Notes under the pieces: generated by a model
What the model saw: the letters and a program-made list of their open reading frames with translations, nothing else
Told to the model about the DNA's origin: nothing
Database searches by the model: none
Program-made: the position numbers and the translations under genes
Origin: DIGJ01 sp041821315
GTDB taxonomy: Bacteria > Bacillota > Clostridia > Lachnospirales > Lachnospiraceae
Direction: 5' to 3'
NCBI GenBank assembly: GCA_041821315.1
Contig: JBGUEO010000025.1
Coordinates: 9,176-73,175 of the forward strand
Length of the DNA stretch: 64,000 nucleotides
Part shown: piece after piece, positions 9,286 to 18,565 of the stretch
How positions within the stretch are numbered: the stretch's first letter is position 1
How the letters are laid out: each line of letters opens with the position of its first letter

Positions 9286-9578
9286 TTTTTATATCCTCTC
9301 TACTATTGATTCATCCTCACGGTTGCAAGTCGTATTATAAAATAAAAACGACGCAATTTCTATAGACATAATCCAAGAAAGAAACGTAACTTTTCCTACT
9401 AGAGCTACAATCTTTCAAATAGTGAAACTTTTTATGAAATAAAATATATTTTATATGCAATATAGTTTGACAGTTATATAGCAATTATTATTGCTACTCA
9501 ATTCCAACTGAACGTTGCTCCATCCGCAGGAATTATTACATTATTGACGATTGTCATCGCAAAATGTTTGGTCAAGAT

Positions 9579-10493
9579 TTAATTTACGGACCAGTGGGTC
9601 TTTGCAAGCGCTATAAAGTCTTTTGCTGCTTCACTTATGTAACTGCTTGTGTTATGACAAGAGACGATGTCCCAGGTAGGATGTTCTGGTAGCACATAGT
9701 AATTGATATTTTTGTTTTCAGGATCTACGTAGTAGGCTGGAATCAGACCACAGCAGAGGTTTGCTTCTATCATATTTAAAATTGTATAGGTACTGGCTGT
9801 TTCAAATAAAATATTTGGTATATAACCTGCATCTTGAAAAAGTAAATCAACTAAAATACGAATGGTAGATTGTTTGTACAATAGAACAAAGGATTCATTA
9901 TTTACTTGTTTTAAAGGAAGAATATGATATTTACTTGTGGGATCATATATTGCAAATTGACTATAGTCGCAAGAAGCAGGAACAGCCAAAAAAATCTCTT
10001 CGGTCCTTATATGAAAATAAGATAAACCGTTTTTTTTCTGATTGGTAAGAAGTGTTAAAAATCCAACATCTAAAGTATGATTTTCTATAAGAGCTAATTG
10101 TTCCATAACACTAAGTTCCATTGGTTCAACGACAACTTGGGGATGCTTTTTATGAAAAATTGGATAGATTGCCGAAAAAAGTGAAGTCCCACGGTTTGGA
10201 GTAAAGCCAATTGAAAGTTTTCCTTTTTGCTGATGAGCCAAATCAAAAATTTGGTTATATGTATCCTTTTTAATGTGAAGAATATTTTTAGCGGCAGCAA
10301 TGTAGATTTCACCAGCTTGCGTTGGGCGCCAGTTTGTACGTGAGCGATGAAATAATTCGGTTCCCAATTCTTTTTCGAGTTTTAGAAGCTGCTGATTTAA
10401 TGCGGATTGTGAGATGTATAATTTTTCAGCAGCATGTGTAATATTGTTTTCTTCTGCAATTTTTAAGATATATTCAATTTGTTTTAAGTCCAT
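9579..10493 (-). CDS. LysR-family transcriptional regulator
   Basis: 304-aa LysR-type regulator. The N-terminal winged helix-turn-helix is at residues 1-60 (ITHAAEKLYISQSALNQQLLKLEKELGTELFHR). A periplasmic-binding-like effector domain spans ~90-300 (KLSIGFTPNRGTSLF, then DVGFLTLL). It is transcribed away from the galactarate dehydratase gene, separated by a 259-bp shared control region. That is the classic arrangement for a LysR activator of the divergent gene. Galactarate, glucarate or a keto-deoxy intermediate are plausible co-inducers (inference). AAAGGA lies 9 bp before the ATG. Confidence 0.92.
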   Translation of the reverse strand: MDLKQIEYILKIAEENNITHAAEKLYISQSALNQQLLKLEKELGTELFHRSRTNWRPTQAGEIYIAAAKNILHIKKDTYNQIFDLAHQQKGKLSIGFTPNRGTSLFSAIYPIFHKKHPQVVVEPMELSVMEQLALIENHTLDVGFLTLLTNQKKNGLSYFHIRTEEIFLAVPASCDYSQFAIYDPTSKYHILPLKQVNNESFVLLYKQSTIRILVDLLFQDAGYIPNILFETASTYTILNMIEANLCCGLIPAYYVDPENKNINYYVLPEHPTWDIVSCHNTSSYISEAAKDFIALAKTHWSVN

Positions 10494-10752
10494 AGTTATT
10501 TGATTCCTTTCTATTATATCAAGCCTGAATGTATTGATTTTTAGGCTTTTTATTAAACGTTTTCATTCAAGTATATTAAATAAAATTCAATGTTATGGGT
10601 AACGGGAAGCCATTACATTATTTGAAATAACACACTTAAAATAATTAAGAGAACTATAAGAAGAATTAATTTCACTTATTTATAAATGGAGTATATACTA
10701 CACTTAACGATAATTCAAGAAAAACTTTTATATTACAATCAGGAGGTAATGT
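10494..10752. promoter_or_regulatory. Divergent control region between LysR and galactarate dehydratase genes
   Basis: 259 bp of very AT-rich sequence without an ORF. Toward the dehydratase a candidate -10 TATACT lies at ~10693-10698 with a weak TTCACT 17 bp upstream, and CAGGAGGT precedes the ATG. A weak -35/-10 like activator-dependent promoters fits LysR control. No operator could be assigned with confidence. Confidence 0.45.
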
Positions 10753-12285
10753 ATGTTGAGAGTAAAAGAAATCAGTCCAATGTTTGTCCGTGTTAATGAT
10801 ATGGATAATGTGGCAATTGCTGTTCAGACTTCGCCAGCAGGTACGGTGGTTGCAGACGACATTGTAACAAAACAAGAAATCCTTCAGGCACACAAAGTTG
10901 CACTGGAAGATATTGCGGTAAGCGGTAAGATTATCCGTTATGGTGTGATTTTAGGATATGCAAAAGAGGTAATTAAAAAAGGAGAATGGATCAACGAATT
11001 TATGTTAGAATTACCAGAACCACCATCTGTAGATGCAATGGAATTTGGTAAAAATATTGTAACAAATCTTCCAGAACCAACCAGAAGAACATTTATGGGC
11101 TATCGAAATGCTGAGGGTGATTATGCTGGAACTAGAAATATTCTTGGTATTAGCACTACGGTTCAGTGTGTAACAGGTGTCTTAAATGTTGCAGTAAAGA
11201 AAATGAAGGAAGAATTGCTTCCTAAATATCCCAATGTAGATGACATTGTGGCAATAAATCACGCATATGGCTGTGGTGTGGCAATTAATGCACCAGAAGC
11301 GATAATTCCAATTCGAGCTTTGCAAAATATGACGAAGCATCCAAATTTTGGTGGTCAGCTTATGGTTGTTGGATTAGGCTGTGAAAAGCTTACGGTTGAT
11401 AAATTAATAGAGCAAAAAGACAATACGCCAGAAAATGTAATTATACTTCAGGAACAGGCAGGTTTTGAGGCCATGATTGAAGCACTCATGAAAATGGCAG
11501 ATAAAAAGCTTTCAATATTGAATCAGAGAAGAAGAGAAGAACTACCGATATCGGAACTTTGCATCGGTATGCAGTGTGGTGGAAGTGATGCGTTTTCAGG
11601 AGTAACAGCAAACCCATCTGCAGGCTATGCGGCTGATATGTTGGTACAAGGCGGAGCAACTGTTATGTTCTCAGAAGTAACAGAAGTACGCGATGGAGTT
11701 CATTATATAGCAGAGCGTTGTGTTGATAAAAAAGTGTGTGACAAGCTTTCAAAGGAGATGAAATGGTATGATAAGTATCTTGCAGAAGGAGAAGTGGACC
11801 GAAGTGCAAATCCAACGCCTGGAAATAAAAAAGGCGGGCTTTGCAATATTGTCGAGAAAGCAATGGGTTCTATTGCAAAATCGGGAACATCTCCAATTGT
11901 AGAAGTATTATCACCAGCTGAAAAACCATCAAGACATGGTCTGATTTATGCAGCAACACCTGCTAGTGATATCGTTTGCGGACCATGTCAGCTAGCTTCT
12001 GGAATGACATTGCAGGTATTTATGACAGGACGTGGAACGCCATATGGGCTTGCAACTGCACCCGTGCTAAAAGTTTGCTCGAGAAACGAAATGAAACAGA
12101 TGTGGGGAGATTTGATTGATATTAATGCAGGCCCAATTGCAACTGGCGACGCAACCATTAAAGAAATTGGAACAAATTTATTTGAAAAAATAATTGCGGT
12201 AGCTAGTGGAGAAGAGAAGGCAGCAGCTGAAAAATACGAACTGTATAATGACTTCTGTATCTTTAATCCAGCACCAATAACCTAA
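10753..12285 (+). CDS. garD: Galactarate dehydratase (UxaA/GarD family)
   Basis: 510-aa enzyme of the altronate/galactarate dehydratase family. It dehydrates galactarate to 5-keto-4-deoxy-D-glucarate. An N-terminal SAF domain (~1-95) is fused to the catalytic part. That part has the cysteine motifs HAYGCGVAIN (~174), GLGCEKL (~212) and GMQCGGSDAFSG (~273) and the C-terminal GPCQLASGMTLQVFMTGRGTPYG (~412-434). The full length fits GarD or UxaA; GarD is preferred because reductase, kinase and glucarate dehydratase genes for the same pathway lie downstream. CAGGAGGT sets the start. A terminator follows, so it is monocistronic. Confidence 0.82.
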   Translation: MLRVKEISPMFVRVNDMDNVAIAVQTSPAGTVVADDIVTKQEILQAHKVALEDIAVSGKIIRYGVILGYAKEVIKKGEWINEFMLELPEPPSVDAMEFGKNIVTNLPEPTRRTFMGYRNAEGDYAGTRNILGISTTVQCVTGVLNVAVKKMKEELLPKYPNVDDIVAINHAYGCGVAINAPEAIIPIRALQNMTKHPNFGGQLMVVGLGCEKLTVDKLIEQKDNTPENVIILQEQAGFEAMIEALMKMADKKLSILNQRRREELPISELCIGMQCGGSDAFSGVTANPSAGYAADMLVQGGATVMFSEVTEVRDGVHYIAERCVDKKVCDKLSKEMKWYDKYLAEGEVDRSANPTPGNKKGGLCNIVEKAMGSIAKSGTSPIVEVLSPAEKPSRHGLIYAATPASDIVCGPCQLASGMTLQVFMTGRGTPYGLATAPVLKVCSRNEMKQMWGDLIDINAGPIATGDATIKEIGTNLFEKIIAVASGEEKAAAEKYELYNDFCIFNPAPIT

Positions 12286-12298
12286 AAGAATGGCTAGA

Positions 12299-12347
12299 AA
12301 TCCTCCTTTTTATCCACTGTAATAAGTGAATGAAAAGGGGGATTTTA
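12299..12347 (+). terminator. Terminator after galactarate dehydratase gene
   Basis: AATCCTCCTTTT (12299-12310) pairs with AAAAGGGGGATT (12333-12344) with one G-U pair over 12 positions. Short T-runs sit on both sides, just 14 bp after the dehydratase stop. Confidence 0.75.
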
Positions 12348-12375
12348 TGTCAAAAATAACTTTTGTTACTTCTAG

Positions 12376-12558
12376 AATTGGTTTGACAGAGATCCATTAG
12401 GCTTGTCTTTGATTTACGATAAAAAGAAACTTGCAGAAGATCTTTTGGAAATTCGTATAACGATAGAACCCAAAATAGAATGTCTGGCAGTGGAACATGC
12501 GACTGTATCAGAAATAAAGAAGCAGATATTTGCACGGTTTTTGACTATGAATACATAG
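12376..12558 (+). pseudogene. Fragment of a FadR/GntR-type regulator (FCD domain)
   Basis: The frame reads FDRDPLGLSLIYD, then LAEDLLEIRITIEPKIECLAVEHAT (12382-12520) before a stop at 12556. This matches the junction and first helices of the FCD effector domain of FadR-like GntR regulators (pattern DLLEvRxxlEpxxaxLAAexAT). No DNA-binding domain precedes it (a stop lies at 12373) and the rest of the FCD domain is missing. Its 3' end runs into the oppositely oriented gene ending at 12545. It is a relic of a former regulator, plausibly of the sugar-acid genes. Confidence 0.7.
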
Positions 12559-13420
12559 CTTTTGCAATTTTAATAATATATGCTAATTCTGGAAATGAAT
12601 CAAACTCAATCATTTTTTTCGTAGGAGCCTTCGCAATTGAAATAGGTCTGGATAAAAATCTTCCCCGGATAAAGAAATCTACGGAAGTATCTTTTGCACT
12701 GATTGCGAGATAACCAGGTGTATATTCGAGTAAACGTTGGATTTCATGTAGTAATTTAGCTGAAAGTTTTTTTTCTTTATCTTTTGGTTGATATAATACA
12801 CATCGAGCACCAACATTTTCATTCCCAACAGATGTAGTCTGCATATTCATTTTATGTGAAAAATAATCCATGCGAATTGGTGTTGGAACAGATGCTTCAT
12901 CTAATAAACAAAAGTGCTGATCAGGTGCATTTGGAAGTTCGATATGAATCCATATACCTGTATTAAAATGAACGCGCTTTTTTCCTTTTTCTTTTAATTC
13001 AAAATCCTGAGCGATTGTTGCATCGCACATGGAAAGAGAAAACCCGTCTTTAATGCCATCCATACCCCAACATAATAGCGGAGTTCCCTTTAATACTTTC
13101 ACTGGCATAAGGTTAGAATTTAGTAAAGTTTGAGTTGTAATGGCAAAACCATCATTTGGATGAAGTTCTTTTGCACCAATAGATGGAGCAAGTGTAGTAA
13201 GTAAGTTTGCATTAGTTACCTCATTTGTGTAGTCTTTTTGTTTTCTCCTTAATAGTAAAACGTGATACGCAAGAGCAACACCTAGTAGCATGAGAGCAAA
13301 CATACGATTAATAAAAATAGAAGCAAATGCGCATATTAGTATAAGCAACATAATAAAGATGAAAACTCTGAGTTGTTTATATTTCTTTTCAAGAGAAGCT
13401 ATAAAATTTGTATTATTCAT
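12545..13420 (-). CDS. Membrane-anchored protein of unknown function
   Basis: 291 aa. Two adjacent hydrophobic segments (~18-36 and ~40-56) are followed by RRKQKDYTNE. The remaining ~230 residues look globular and cytoplasmic. The layout recalls DUF3137-like proteins, but I cannot assign a family with confidence. AAGGAG precedes the ATG. It is oriented against both the galactarate dehydratase gene and the downstream TTT operon, so it is a separate unit inserted in the pathway region. No catalytic motif was recognised. Confidence 0.7.
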   Translation of the reverse strand: MNNTNFIASLEKKYKQLRVFIFIMLLILICAFASIFINRMFALMLLGVALAYHVLLLRRKQKDYTNEVTNANLLTTLAPSIGAKELHPNDGFAITTQTLLNSNLMPVKVLKGTPLLCWGMDGIKDGFSLSMCDATIAQDFELKEKGKKRVHFNTGIWIHIELPNAPDQHFCLLDEASVPTPIRMDYFSHKMNMQTTSVGNENVGARCVLYQPKDKEKKLSAKLLHEIQRLLEYTPGYLAISAKDTSVDFFIRGRFLSRPISIAKAPTKKMIEFDSFPELAYIIKIAKAMYS

Positions 13421-13812
13421 GATAATTCTCCTTCTAATAGATAGGTATAGGTGTTTGATAAACGTCTATAACTATTGATTTTTTCCTAATTTATTCAATT
13501 CATGAATAAATCACAGTACGTTCTAAGTCTAAAACTATTAGTTACGTTAAAAATATTCATTGTTATAATTCTTAAAGATAGGTATACTCTAACATAAAAT
13601 TAGGGCGATGTGAACAATGGGAAATAGAGAAATAACAATAAAAAAGAATTAATTAACAAAAATTATTGGAATATGTTGAAATAAATGAAAAAAATGATAA
13701 AAATGAAGTGAAAATGAAATTAAAATGAAATGAAAGTTAAACAAAAGTTAAAGACTAACGTTATGACAGAAAAAAAGCATGTATATTCTTGAATTTTGTC
13801 AATAGTATGAAA

Positions 13813-13859
13813 AATTATCTTTGCTATAATAAACTTATTAGGAAATAGCAAAGATAATT
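13813..13859 (+). promoter_or_regulatory. Extended -10 promoter overlapped by a perfect 15-bp inverted repeat
   Basis: The 521-bp gap 13421-13941 is A-rich, with repeated AAAATGA-like runs at ~13670-13745, and has no gene. It contains TGCTATAAT (13822-13830), a good extended -10. The arms 13813-13827 and 13845-13859 (AATTATCTTTGCTAT and its exact complement) are separated by 17 bp, and the left arm covers the -10. This could be an operator for the operon's regulator or a 5' leader stem. No T-run follows, so it is not a normal terminator. The TTT operon starts ~80 bp downstream. Confidence 0.6.
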
Positions 13860-13941
13860 GCTTGTGCCGAAATGCATGTGGATAAGGAGGCCAGAGAGAA
13901 CGTTTAGTTAAAGCAAAATTTTATTTAAATAAGGAGAAAAA

Positions 13942-15081
13942 ATGGGAAAAATATGGAAAAAGATTTTTATGGTTGGAACAGTAGCATCAATATTAGTATC
14001 AATGACAGGATGTACATTTGGAGGTGAAAGCTCAACAAGTAGTACAACAACTGACACTACAGATACCAGTGCAGAAAGCACATCTACGGAACAAACGGAT
14101 GCAACAGCAGTAGAAGCTGGAACAAGTAGCTTAAAAGGACAAAACGTACGAGTTGTAATAGGCTCTACTTCAACATCGGGCGATTCCTATATGATCGCTG
14201 ATTTAGTAACTAGATACCTTGGTGAAGAAATGGGATTCAATGGAAAAGTAGATGCTATAGGAAATGCAGCGGCACTTGATGAAATAGCAAATTCAAAAGG
14301 CGATGGAAAAACAGTTATGATGTTCCATGATATGACATTCTTAAGTGTCCTTTTTGGATCTGTAGATGAAAAATATTCCTTGGAAAATATGACGGTTGGA
14401 CCTCGTATTGGACAGAATCCAGGGGGATGTTTCGGTGCGGCAGCAGAAGAGAATTGGAATGATTTGCACGATATAACACAGTATTTAGTTGACAATCCAA
14501 CTGAAACAGTTTCATTCAATATTGAATCTGGAGGAACATCTCATCTTTCCTTCGCGGCATATTATCTCTATGTTAAAGACACATATGGTGAAGATGTTTC
14601 TAGCAGAATTAAAGCAATTATTGGTGGAACAACAGCAGAAAAATTACAGCGTCTCTGGGATCGTAACACAGACGTTATTTATGGAGATACATCTTCTTTT
14701 ATACAATATACACAAGATGGAGTTGATAATCAGTTAAAGATGACAATGTTTGGTTCAGGTGGAGAAGTTAATGGTATAGATATTAACTCAATGGCAACAG
14801 ATGGGGTTGTATTTGAAGGTAAACCTTTTGAATTCGCAAAAGATTTTGCAATGTATTTCCCAGTAGATATGGATGAAGCAGTTCTTGCGGAGTATGAAGC
14901 AGCGATGCAACGTGTTACTGAAAATCCTAACTTCCAAGCAGATATGGCAGCATTATTCTATAACACTTTAAGTGCAGATGAAGTAACGGCAGAAGCATCT
15001 AAGGAATATATTTATTCTAAACGTGATATTTGTAAAAGCCTTATTGAAGAAGCTCCATCGCTCGACTCATTAACAGAATAA
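13942..15081 (+). CDS. TTT-family solute-binding lipoprotein (TctC-like)
   Basis: 379-aa lipoprotein. The signal peptide (KIWKKIFMVGTVASILVSMTGC) ends in lipobox MTGC with Cys ~24, followed by a ~45-residue Ser/Thr linker. A Bug/TctC-type domain runs to the end; GSTSTSGDSYMIADLVTRYLGEE (~residue 73) is the ligand-loop region. It differs clearly from the TctC at 1-1008. It heads a second complete TTT operon inside the galactarate/glucarate region, so aldarate uptake is the likely role (inference). AAGGAG lies upstream, and an extended -10 with a long palindrome precedes the gene. Confidence 0.85.
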   Translation: MGKIWKKIFMVGTVASILVSMTGCTFGGESSTSSTTTDTTDTSAESTSTEQTDATAVEAGTSSLKGQNVRVVIGSTSTSGDSYMIADLVTRYLGEEMGFNGKVDAIGNAAALDEIANSKGDGKTVMMFHDMTFLSVLFGSVDEKYSLENMTVGPRIGQNPGGCFGAAAEENWNDLHDITQYLVDNPTETVSFNIESGGTSHLSFAAYYLYVKDTYGEDVSSRIKAIIGGTTAEKLQRLWDRNTDVIYGDTSSFIQYTQDGVDNQLKMTMFGSGGEVNGIDINSMATDGVVFEGKPFEFAKDFAMYFPVDMDEAVLAEYEAAMQRVTENPNFQADMAALFYNTLSADEVTAEASKEYIYSKRDICKSLIEEAPSLDSLTE

Positions 15082-15210
15082 GAAAAGAGGTTAATTTTCT
15101 AAAGGTTAGTTTGAAAAGTAAACCTTTTAAGCACCAATTTATTTTTTGAAAAAGTTTGCAGGTTATTATATGGGCAAGGTTATTATAAACATGTGCCAAT
15201 TCCTGCAGAA

Positions 15211-15256
15211 AAGAAATCTGTATGGCAAACGTTATAGAATGCCATACAGATTTCTT
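15211..15256 (+). promoter_or_regulatory. Perfect 17-bp hairpin after the binding-protein gene
   Basis: 15211-15227 (AAGAAATCTGTATGGCA) is exactly complementary to 15240-15256, with a 12-nt loop. No T-run follows; the tctB-like gene starts 75 bp later. It is the same position and type of structure as at 1149-1180 and 48862-48896. Probable role: stabilising the binding-protein mRNA or lowering read-through into the permease genes. Confidence 0.7.
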
Positions 15257-15331
15257 AAATAAGGTAAGCTTATATAAAATGAAAATCAATGCATCTATGT
15301 AGTAAATATTAATTACGAAAGGAGAATAGGA

Positions 15332-15769
15332 ATGATTAAAGTTGTTTATTCAACAGAACACTGGATAGTACCAATTATTATAATGATAATACTGGCAGTT
15401 CTTTTGTTAGGAATTATTGCAACAGAAGGAAGAGCTCGAATAAAAGTTGGTGGGAATTTTTTTGAAAAACCAGGAAACTTCTTTATTGAAAATTGTGATT
15501 ACCTAAAACTTGGGGGAACACTAGTATTATTTGTAGGATATATTGCATGTCTTAATATAATAGGTTTCACAGTAACTAGTATAATTTTTGTATTTTTATT
15601 CAATCTTTTATATGCAGGAATTAAGAAAAAAGCAGTACTTACAAGCGTGATTATATCAGTTGTCAGCACACTTATTATTAGTGTAATGTTTGGCGTAATC
15701 TTTAATATAACGTTGCCAGATGGACTTTGTAGTATTACTTTTGTGGATTTTGGATTTACACTTTATTAG
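15332..15769 (+). CDS. tctB: TTT transporter small membrane subunit TctB-like
   Basis: 145 aa with four predicted membrane segments (~10-30, ~62-80, ~83-98, ~102-130) and a hydrophilic loop at ~33-58. This is the usual size and topology for TctB. AAAGGAGAAT precedes the ATG and the gene ends 15 bp before the tctA-like gene. Sequence similarity to the first TctB (1201-1668) is low, as is usual, so the call rests on topology and gene order. Confidence 0.82.
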   Translation: MIKVVYSTEHWIVPIIIMIILAVLLLGIIATEGRARIKVGGNFFEKPGNFFIENCDYLKLGGTLVLFVGYIACLNIIGFTVTSIIFVFLFNLLYAGIKKKAVLTSVIISVVSTLIISVMFGVIFNITLPDGLCSITFVDFGFTLY

Positions 15770-15784
15770 AAAAGGGGCAAAACA

Positions 15785-17254
15785 ATGTTAACAATAGTAC
15801 ATATTTTAATGGCAATTTTAGGCGTTGTTGCAGGTATTGTTTTTGGCGCCATTCCTGGGATGACAGCGACAATGGCGGTTGCTGTATTTTTACCAATGAC
15901 TTATGCATATGATCTTCAAACAGCATTATTCTTATTACTTGGTTTATATGTTGGCGGTATTTCAGGAGGTTTGGTACCTGCAAGTTTAATTAATATTCCA
16001 GGCACACCATCTTCAATTACAACAACATTTGATGGATATCCAATGGCTAAAAGAGGCGAAGGCGAAAGAGCTTTAAAAATTGGTATCATATCTAGTTTCT
16101 TTGGTGGGATTTTTTCACTTATCTGTTTGTGGTTATTTACACCATTATTAAGTTCAGTAGCACTTAAATTTAGCTCTGTCGAGAAATTCTTAATTATCTT
16201 ATTTGCATTGACAGTTGTTGCGGCTTTGTCGAAAGGACAGATGCTTCGAGGCGTATTTGCAGGATTCTTAGGTGTATTATTTAGTTTGTGTGGCATGTTT
16301 GGCGTTAATAATGAATACCGTTTGGTTCCGTCTTTTATGAAAGCTAAAATGCAAGATGGATTTCAGCTTCTTCCTGTATTGATTGGTCTGTTTGCAATTG
16401 CACAGATTTTCCAAGAATCAGAAGAAGGAATGAGATTTAAAATAGAAAAAGTAGACAATGAATTAAGTCAGGGTACTAAGTTTACAATGAAAGATTTTAA
16501 AGCACAGGGAGTGAACCTTATTCGTTCATCTTTTATTGGAACATTTATGGGAGTGCTTCCAGGCGTAGGTGGATCAGCAGCTTCGATTTTATCTTATGCA
16601 CAGGCAAAGAATTTCTCAAAACATCCCGAATTGCTGGGAAGTGGTGTGCCAGAAGGGCTTATTGCATCAGAAGCTTCTAATAATGGATTAACTGGTGGAG
16701 CATTAATTCCACTACTTAGTCTCGGGATTCCAGGAGACGCAACAACAGCAGTATTAATCTCTGCATTTATGCTTCAGGGGATTCAGGTTGGTCCGTTATT
16801 TATTATGCAGAATCCAGATATCTGGAACACAATTTTAGTTGCTTTATTATCGTGTAATATTATCATGTTTATTTGTATGTTCTATCCTATTAAATGGATT
16901 AGTAAAATTATTTATATTCCGCGTCAACGTTTATATCCTGTTATTATTATGATTTGTATAGTAGGTGCATATGCAACAAAAAATGGACGTATTTTTGATG
17001 TATGGACTTTGCTTGCATTTGGTATCATTGGCTATATCTTAGGAAAGATAAAAATACCATCGTCCTGTTTACTAATCGGATTTATCCTAGGAAAAGATTT
17101 GGAAAATTATTTCATTCAGTCTATTACAGCAGCAGGTGGAAGTCTTTTAGTATTCTTTTCACGTCCAATTGGCTGGATTATCTGGTTATTAATTATAGGA
17201 TCTATTGTGTATGCATTATATGATAATATGAAATTAAAGCAGAAAGCAGTATAA
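15785..17254 (+). CDS. tctA: TTT transporter large permease subunit TctA-like
   Basis: 489-aa permease with the family signatures: GAIPGMTATMAVAVFLPMTY (~22-41), NIPGTPSSITTTFDGYPMAKRG (~74-95), GVLPGVGGSAASILSYAQAK (~254-273) and GGALIPLLSLGIPGD (~304-318). Ten or more hydrophobic segments are visible. It shares the overall pattern of TctA at 1683 but with many substitutions, so the two are old paralogues rather than a recent duplication. It completes the second TTT set, placed to import aldarates for GarD/GudD. Confidence 0.93.
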   Translation: MLTIVHILMAILGVVAGIVFGAIPGMTATMAVAVFLPMTYAYDLQTALFLLLGLYVGGISGGLVPASLINIPGTPSSITTTFDGYPMAKRGEGERALKIGIISSFFGGIFSLICLWLFTPLLSSVALKFSSVEKFLIILFALTVVAALSKGQMLRGVFAGFLGVLFSLCGMFGVNNEYRLVPSFMKAKMQDGFQLLPVLIGLFAIAQIFQESEEGMRFKIEKVDNELSQGTKFTMKDFKAQGVNLIRSSFIGTFMGVLPGVGGSAASILSYAQAKNFSKHPELLGSGVPEGLIASEASNNGLTGGALIPLLSLGIPGDATTAVLISAFMLQGIQVGPLFIMQNPDIWNTILVALLSCNIIMFICMFYPIKWISKIIYIPRQRLYPVIIMICIVGAYATKNGRIFDVWTLLAFGIIGYILGKIKIPSSCLLIGFILGKDLENYFIQSITAAGGSLLVFFSRPIGWIIWLLIIGSIVYALYDNMKLKQKAV

Positions 17255-17279
17255 ATCAGATATAAAGAAGGAACAACCT

Positions 17280-17399
17280 ATGAGAATAACACAAAGTAAT
17301 GGAATTATTTTATCATGTAGATTAAAACCTCATAATGCTTTCCGTGGCGCATATGAAAGTGGCTATTGGAGAGGGAACAATTATTACCCCGGTAGTTAA
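17280..17399 (+). CDS. Short ORF (39 aa), unrecognised
   Basis: ATG at 17280 is preceded by AAGAAGGAAC at good spacing and the frame runs 39 codons to TAA at 17397. The peptide begins MRITQSNGII and ends NNYYPGS. It matches no family I know, and could be the 5' remnant of a gene lost when the mobile element at 17415 or other rearrangements arrived. It follows tctA by 25 bp and would be co-transcribed. Confidence 0.3.
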   Translation: MRITQSNGIILSCRLKPHNAFRGAYESGYWRGNNYYPGS

Positions 17400-17414
17400 T
17401 AATTTAAAATAAAT

Positions 17415-17545
17415 GTAACTATTCAGTAACTTCATAGTTACCGCTACGCGATGCACATAAAATGCAAGAAACTTGCATTTTAGCGCTATTAATCGCTGGA
17501 TTTTGCGTTGCAAAGCGCCTCGCGTTAGTGGGTCATGATAGTTAC
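17415..17545 (+). mobile_element. MITE-like element, copy A (131 bp), with 8-bp target duplication
   Basis: Starts GTAACTATTCAG and ends GATAGTTAC (imperfect terminal inverted repeats). The same AAATAAAT octamer flanks it on both sides (17407-17414 and 17546-17553), a clear insertion footprint. Internally it carries a GC-rich block (CGCTACGCGATGCAC) and a hairpin AAAATGCAAG/CTTGCATTTT. No ORF. Two more copies are at 50415 (reverse orientation) and 56659. Non-autonomous; no matching transposase is in the window. Confidence 0.85.
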
Positions 17546-17641
17546 AAATAAATTTCTTTTCATGGATTGCTTTGTGAAAAAAAAACAGCAATCAGCTGTT
17601 AGGACAAATTACTGTTTTTTAGTTACGAGCCAAAGAAAGGC

Positions 17642-18565
17642 ATGGTCAATATAATGACACACATGAGTGAACTACTAAGTTTACAGGGACAAATGTTTTT
17701 GCTGATTATTGTTGGTATTGTTCTAAAAAATAAAAATATTTTACCGCAAAATGGAAAAATAGTACTATCAGATCTATTATTATATTTTATACTACCTTGC
17801 AATATTATTAATTCTTTTCGGATGGAATTTTCTAATGATACGTATGGAAAGTTTGGAATGCTTCTAATTTGTGCAATTTTGATTCAGGTAGTTGCTTATA
17901 TATTAAGCCGGGTTTTATATAATAAAGAACCAGAAAGAATAAAAAAGGTATTGCAGTATGTAACGATTGTGTCTAATTCGGGATTTTTAGGTTTACCAAT
18001 TGTGGAGGAAATATTTGGAACAAAAGGATTGATGTATGCTTCTATTTTTATTGTACCAATGCGTGTAATGATGTGGACGGCAGGAATAGCATGCTTTACA
18101 GGATCAGCAGATAAAAAAGCTGCAATTAAAAAAGTAATCGTTCATCCTTGCATCATTGCGGTTTATTTGGGGTTGGTGCTGCTATTTACTCAAATTGATT
18201 TACCGCCGGTCTTGGACAAAACAATACGAGGAGTAGGTGGCTGCACAACAACCATTTCGATGATTGTTATTGGATTAATTCTTGCAGAGGTCGATTTCAG
18301 ATATCTAATAAATGTTGAAATATTAAAAATAATTGTGGTGAGATTAATTGTACTTCCTATATTTGCGTTGGTAATTGCCAAAATATTAGGTTTATCAGAA
18401 ATGCTTACCGGAGTAGTGGTCATTTTAACAGCGATGCCGGCAGGAAGCACATCAGCAATGTTAGCGGCAAAATATGATGGAGATTATAAATTTGCATCTA
18501 AATGTGTTGTGAGTACGACAATAATATCATTGCTGTCGCTCTCAGTCTGGTACATGATTATATAA
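17642..18565 (+). CDS. AEC-family transporter (auxin efflux carrier superfamily)
   Basis: 307-aa integral-membrane carrier with ten hydrophobic segments in the two-times-five layout of AEC/Mdc proteins. Features include the N-terminal LPQNGKIVLSDLLLYFILPCNII (~33-55) and the C-terminal PAGSTSAMLAAKYDGD (~267-282). Bacterial members move organic acids such as malate or malonate. In this region it may export or import a sugar-acid intermediate (inference). The start is uncertain: GAAAGG almost touches the ATG at 17642, and ATG 17654 is an alternative. It stands alone, 90 bp after MITE copy A. Confidence 0.85.
   Translation: MVNIMTHMSELLSLQGQMFLLIIVGIVLKNKNILPQNGKIVLSDLLLYFILPCNIINSFRMEFSNDTYGKFGMLLICAILIQVVAYILSRVLYNKEPERIKKVLQYVTIVSNSGFLGLPIVEEIFGTKGLMYASIFIVPMRVMMWTAGIACFTGSADKKAAIKKVIVHPCIIAVYLGLVLLFTQIDLPPVLDKTIRGVGGCTTTISMIVIGLILAEVDFRYLINVEILKIIVVRLIVLPIFALVIAKILGLSEMLTGVVVILTAMPAGSTSAMLAAKYDGDYKFASKCVVSTTIISLLSLSVWYMII

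Noticed and set aside
12480..12713. 77-aa plus-strand ORF
   Set aside because: It lies antisense to the 3' part of the minus-strand membrane-protein gene and has no ribosome site.
13670..13750. Repeated AAAATGA-like units as a possible CRISPR or regulatory array
   Set aside because: The units are short, irregular and low in complexity; no constant repeat length or spacers.
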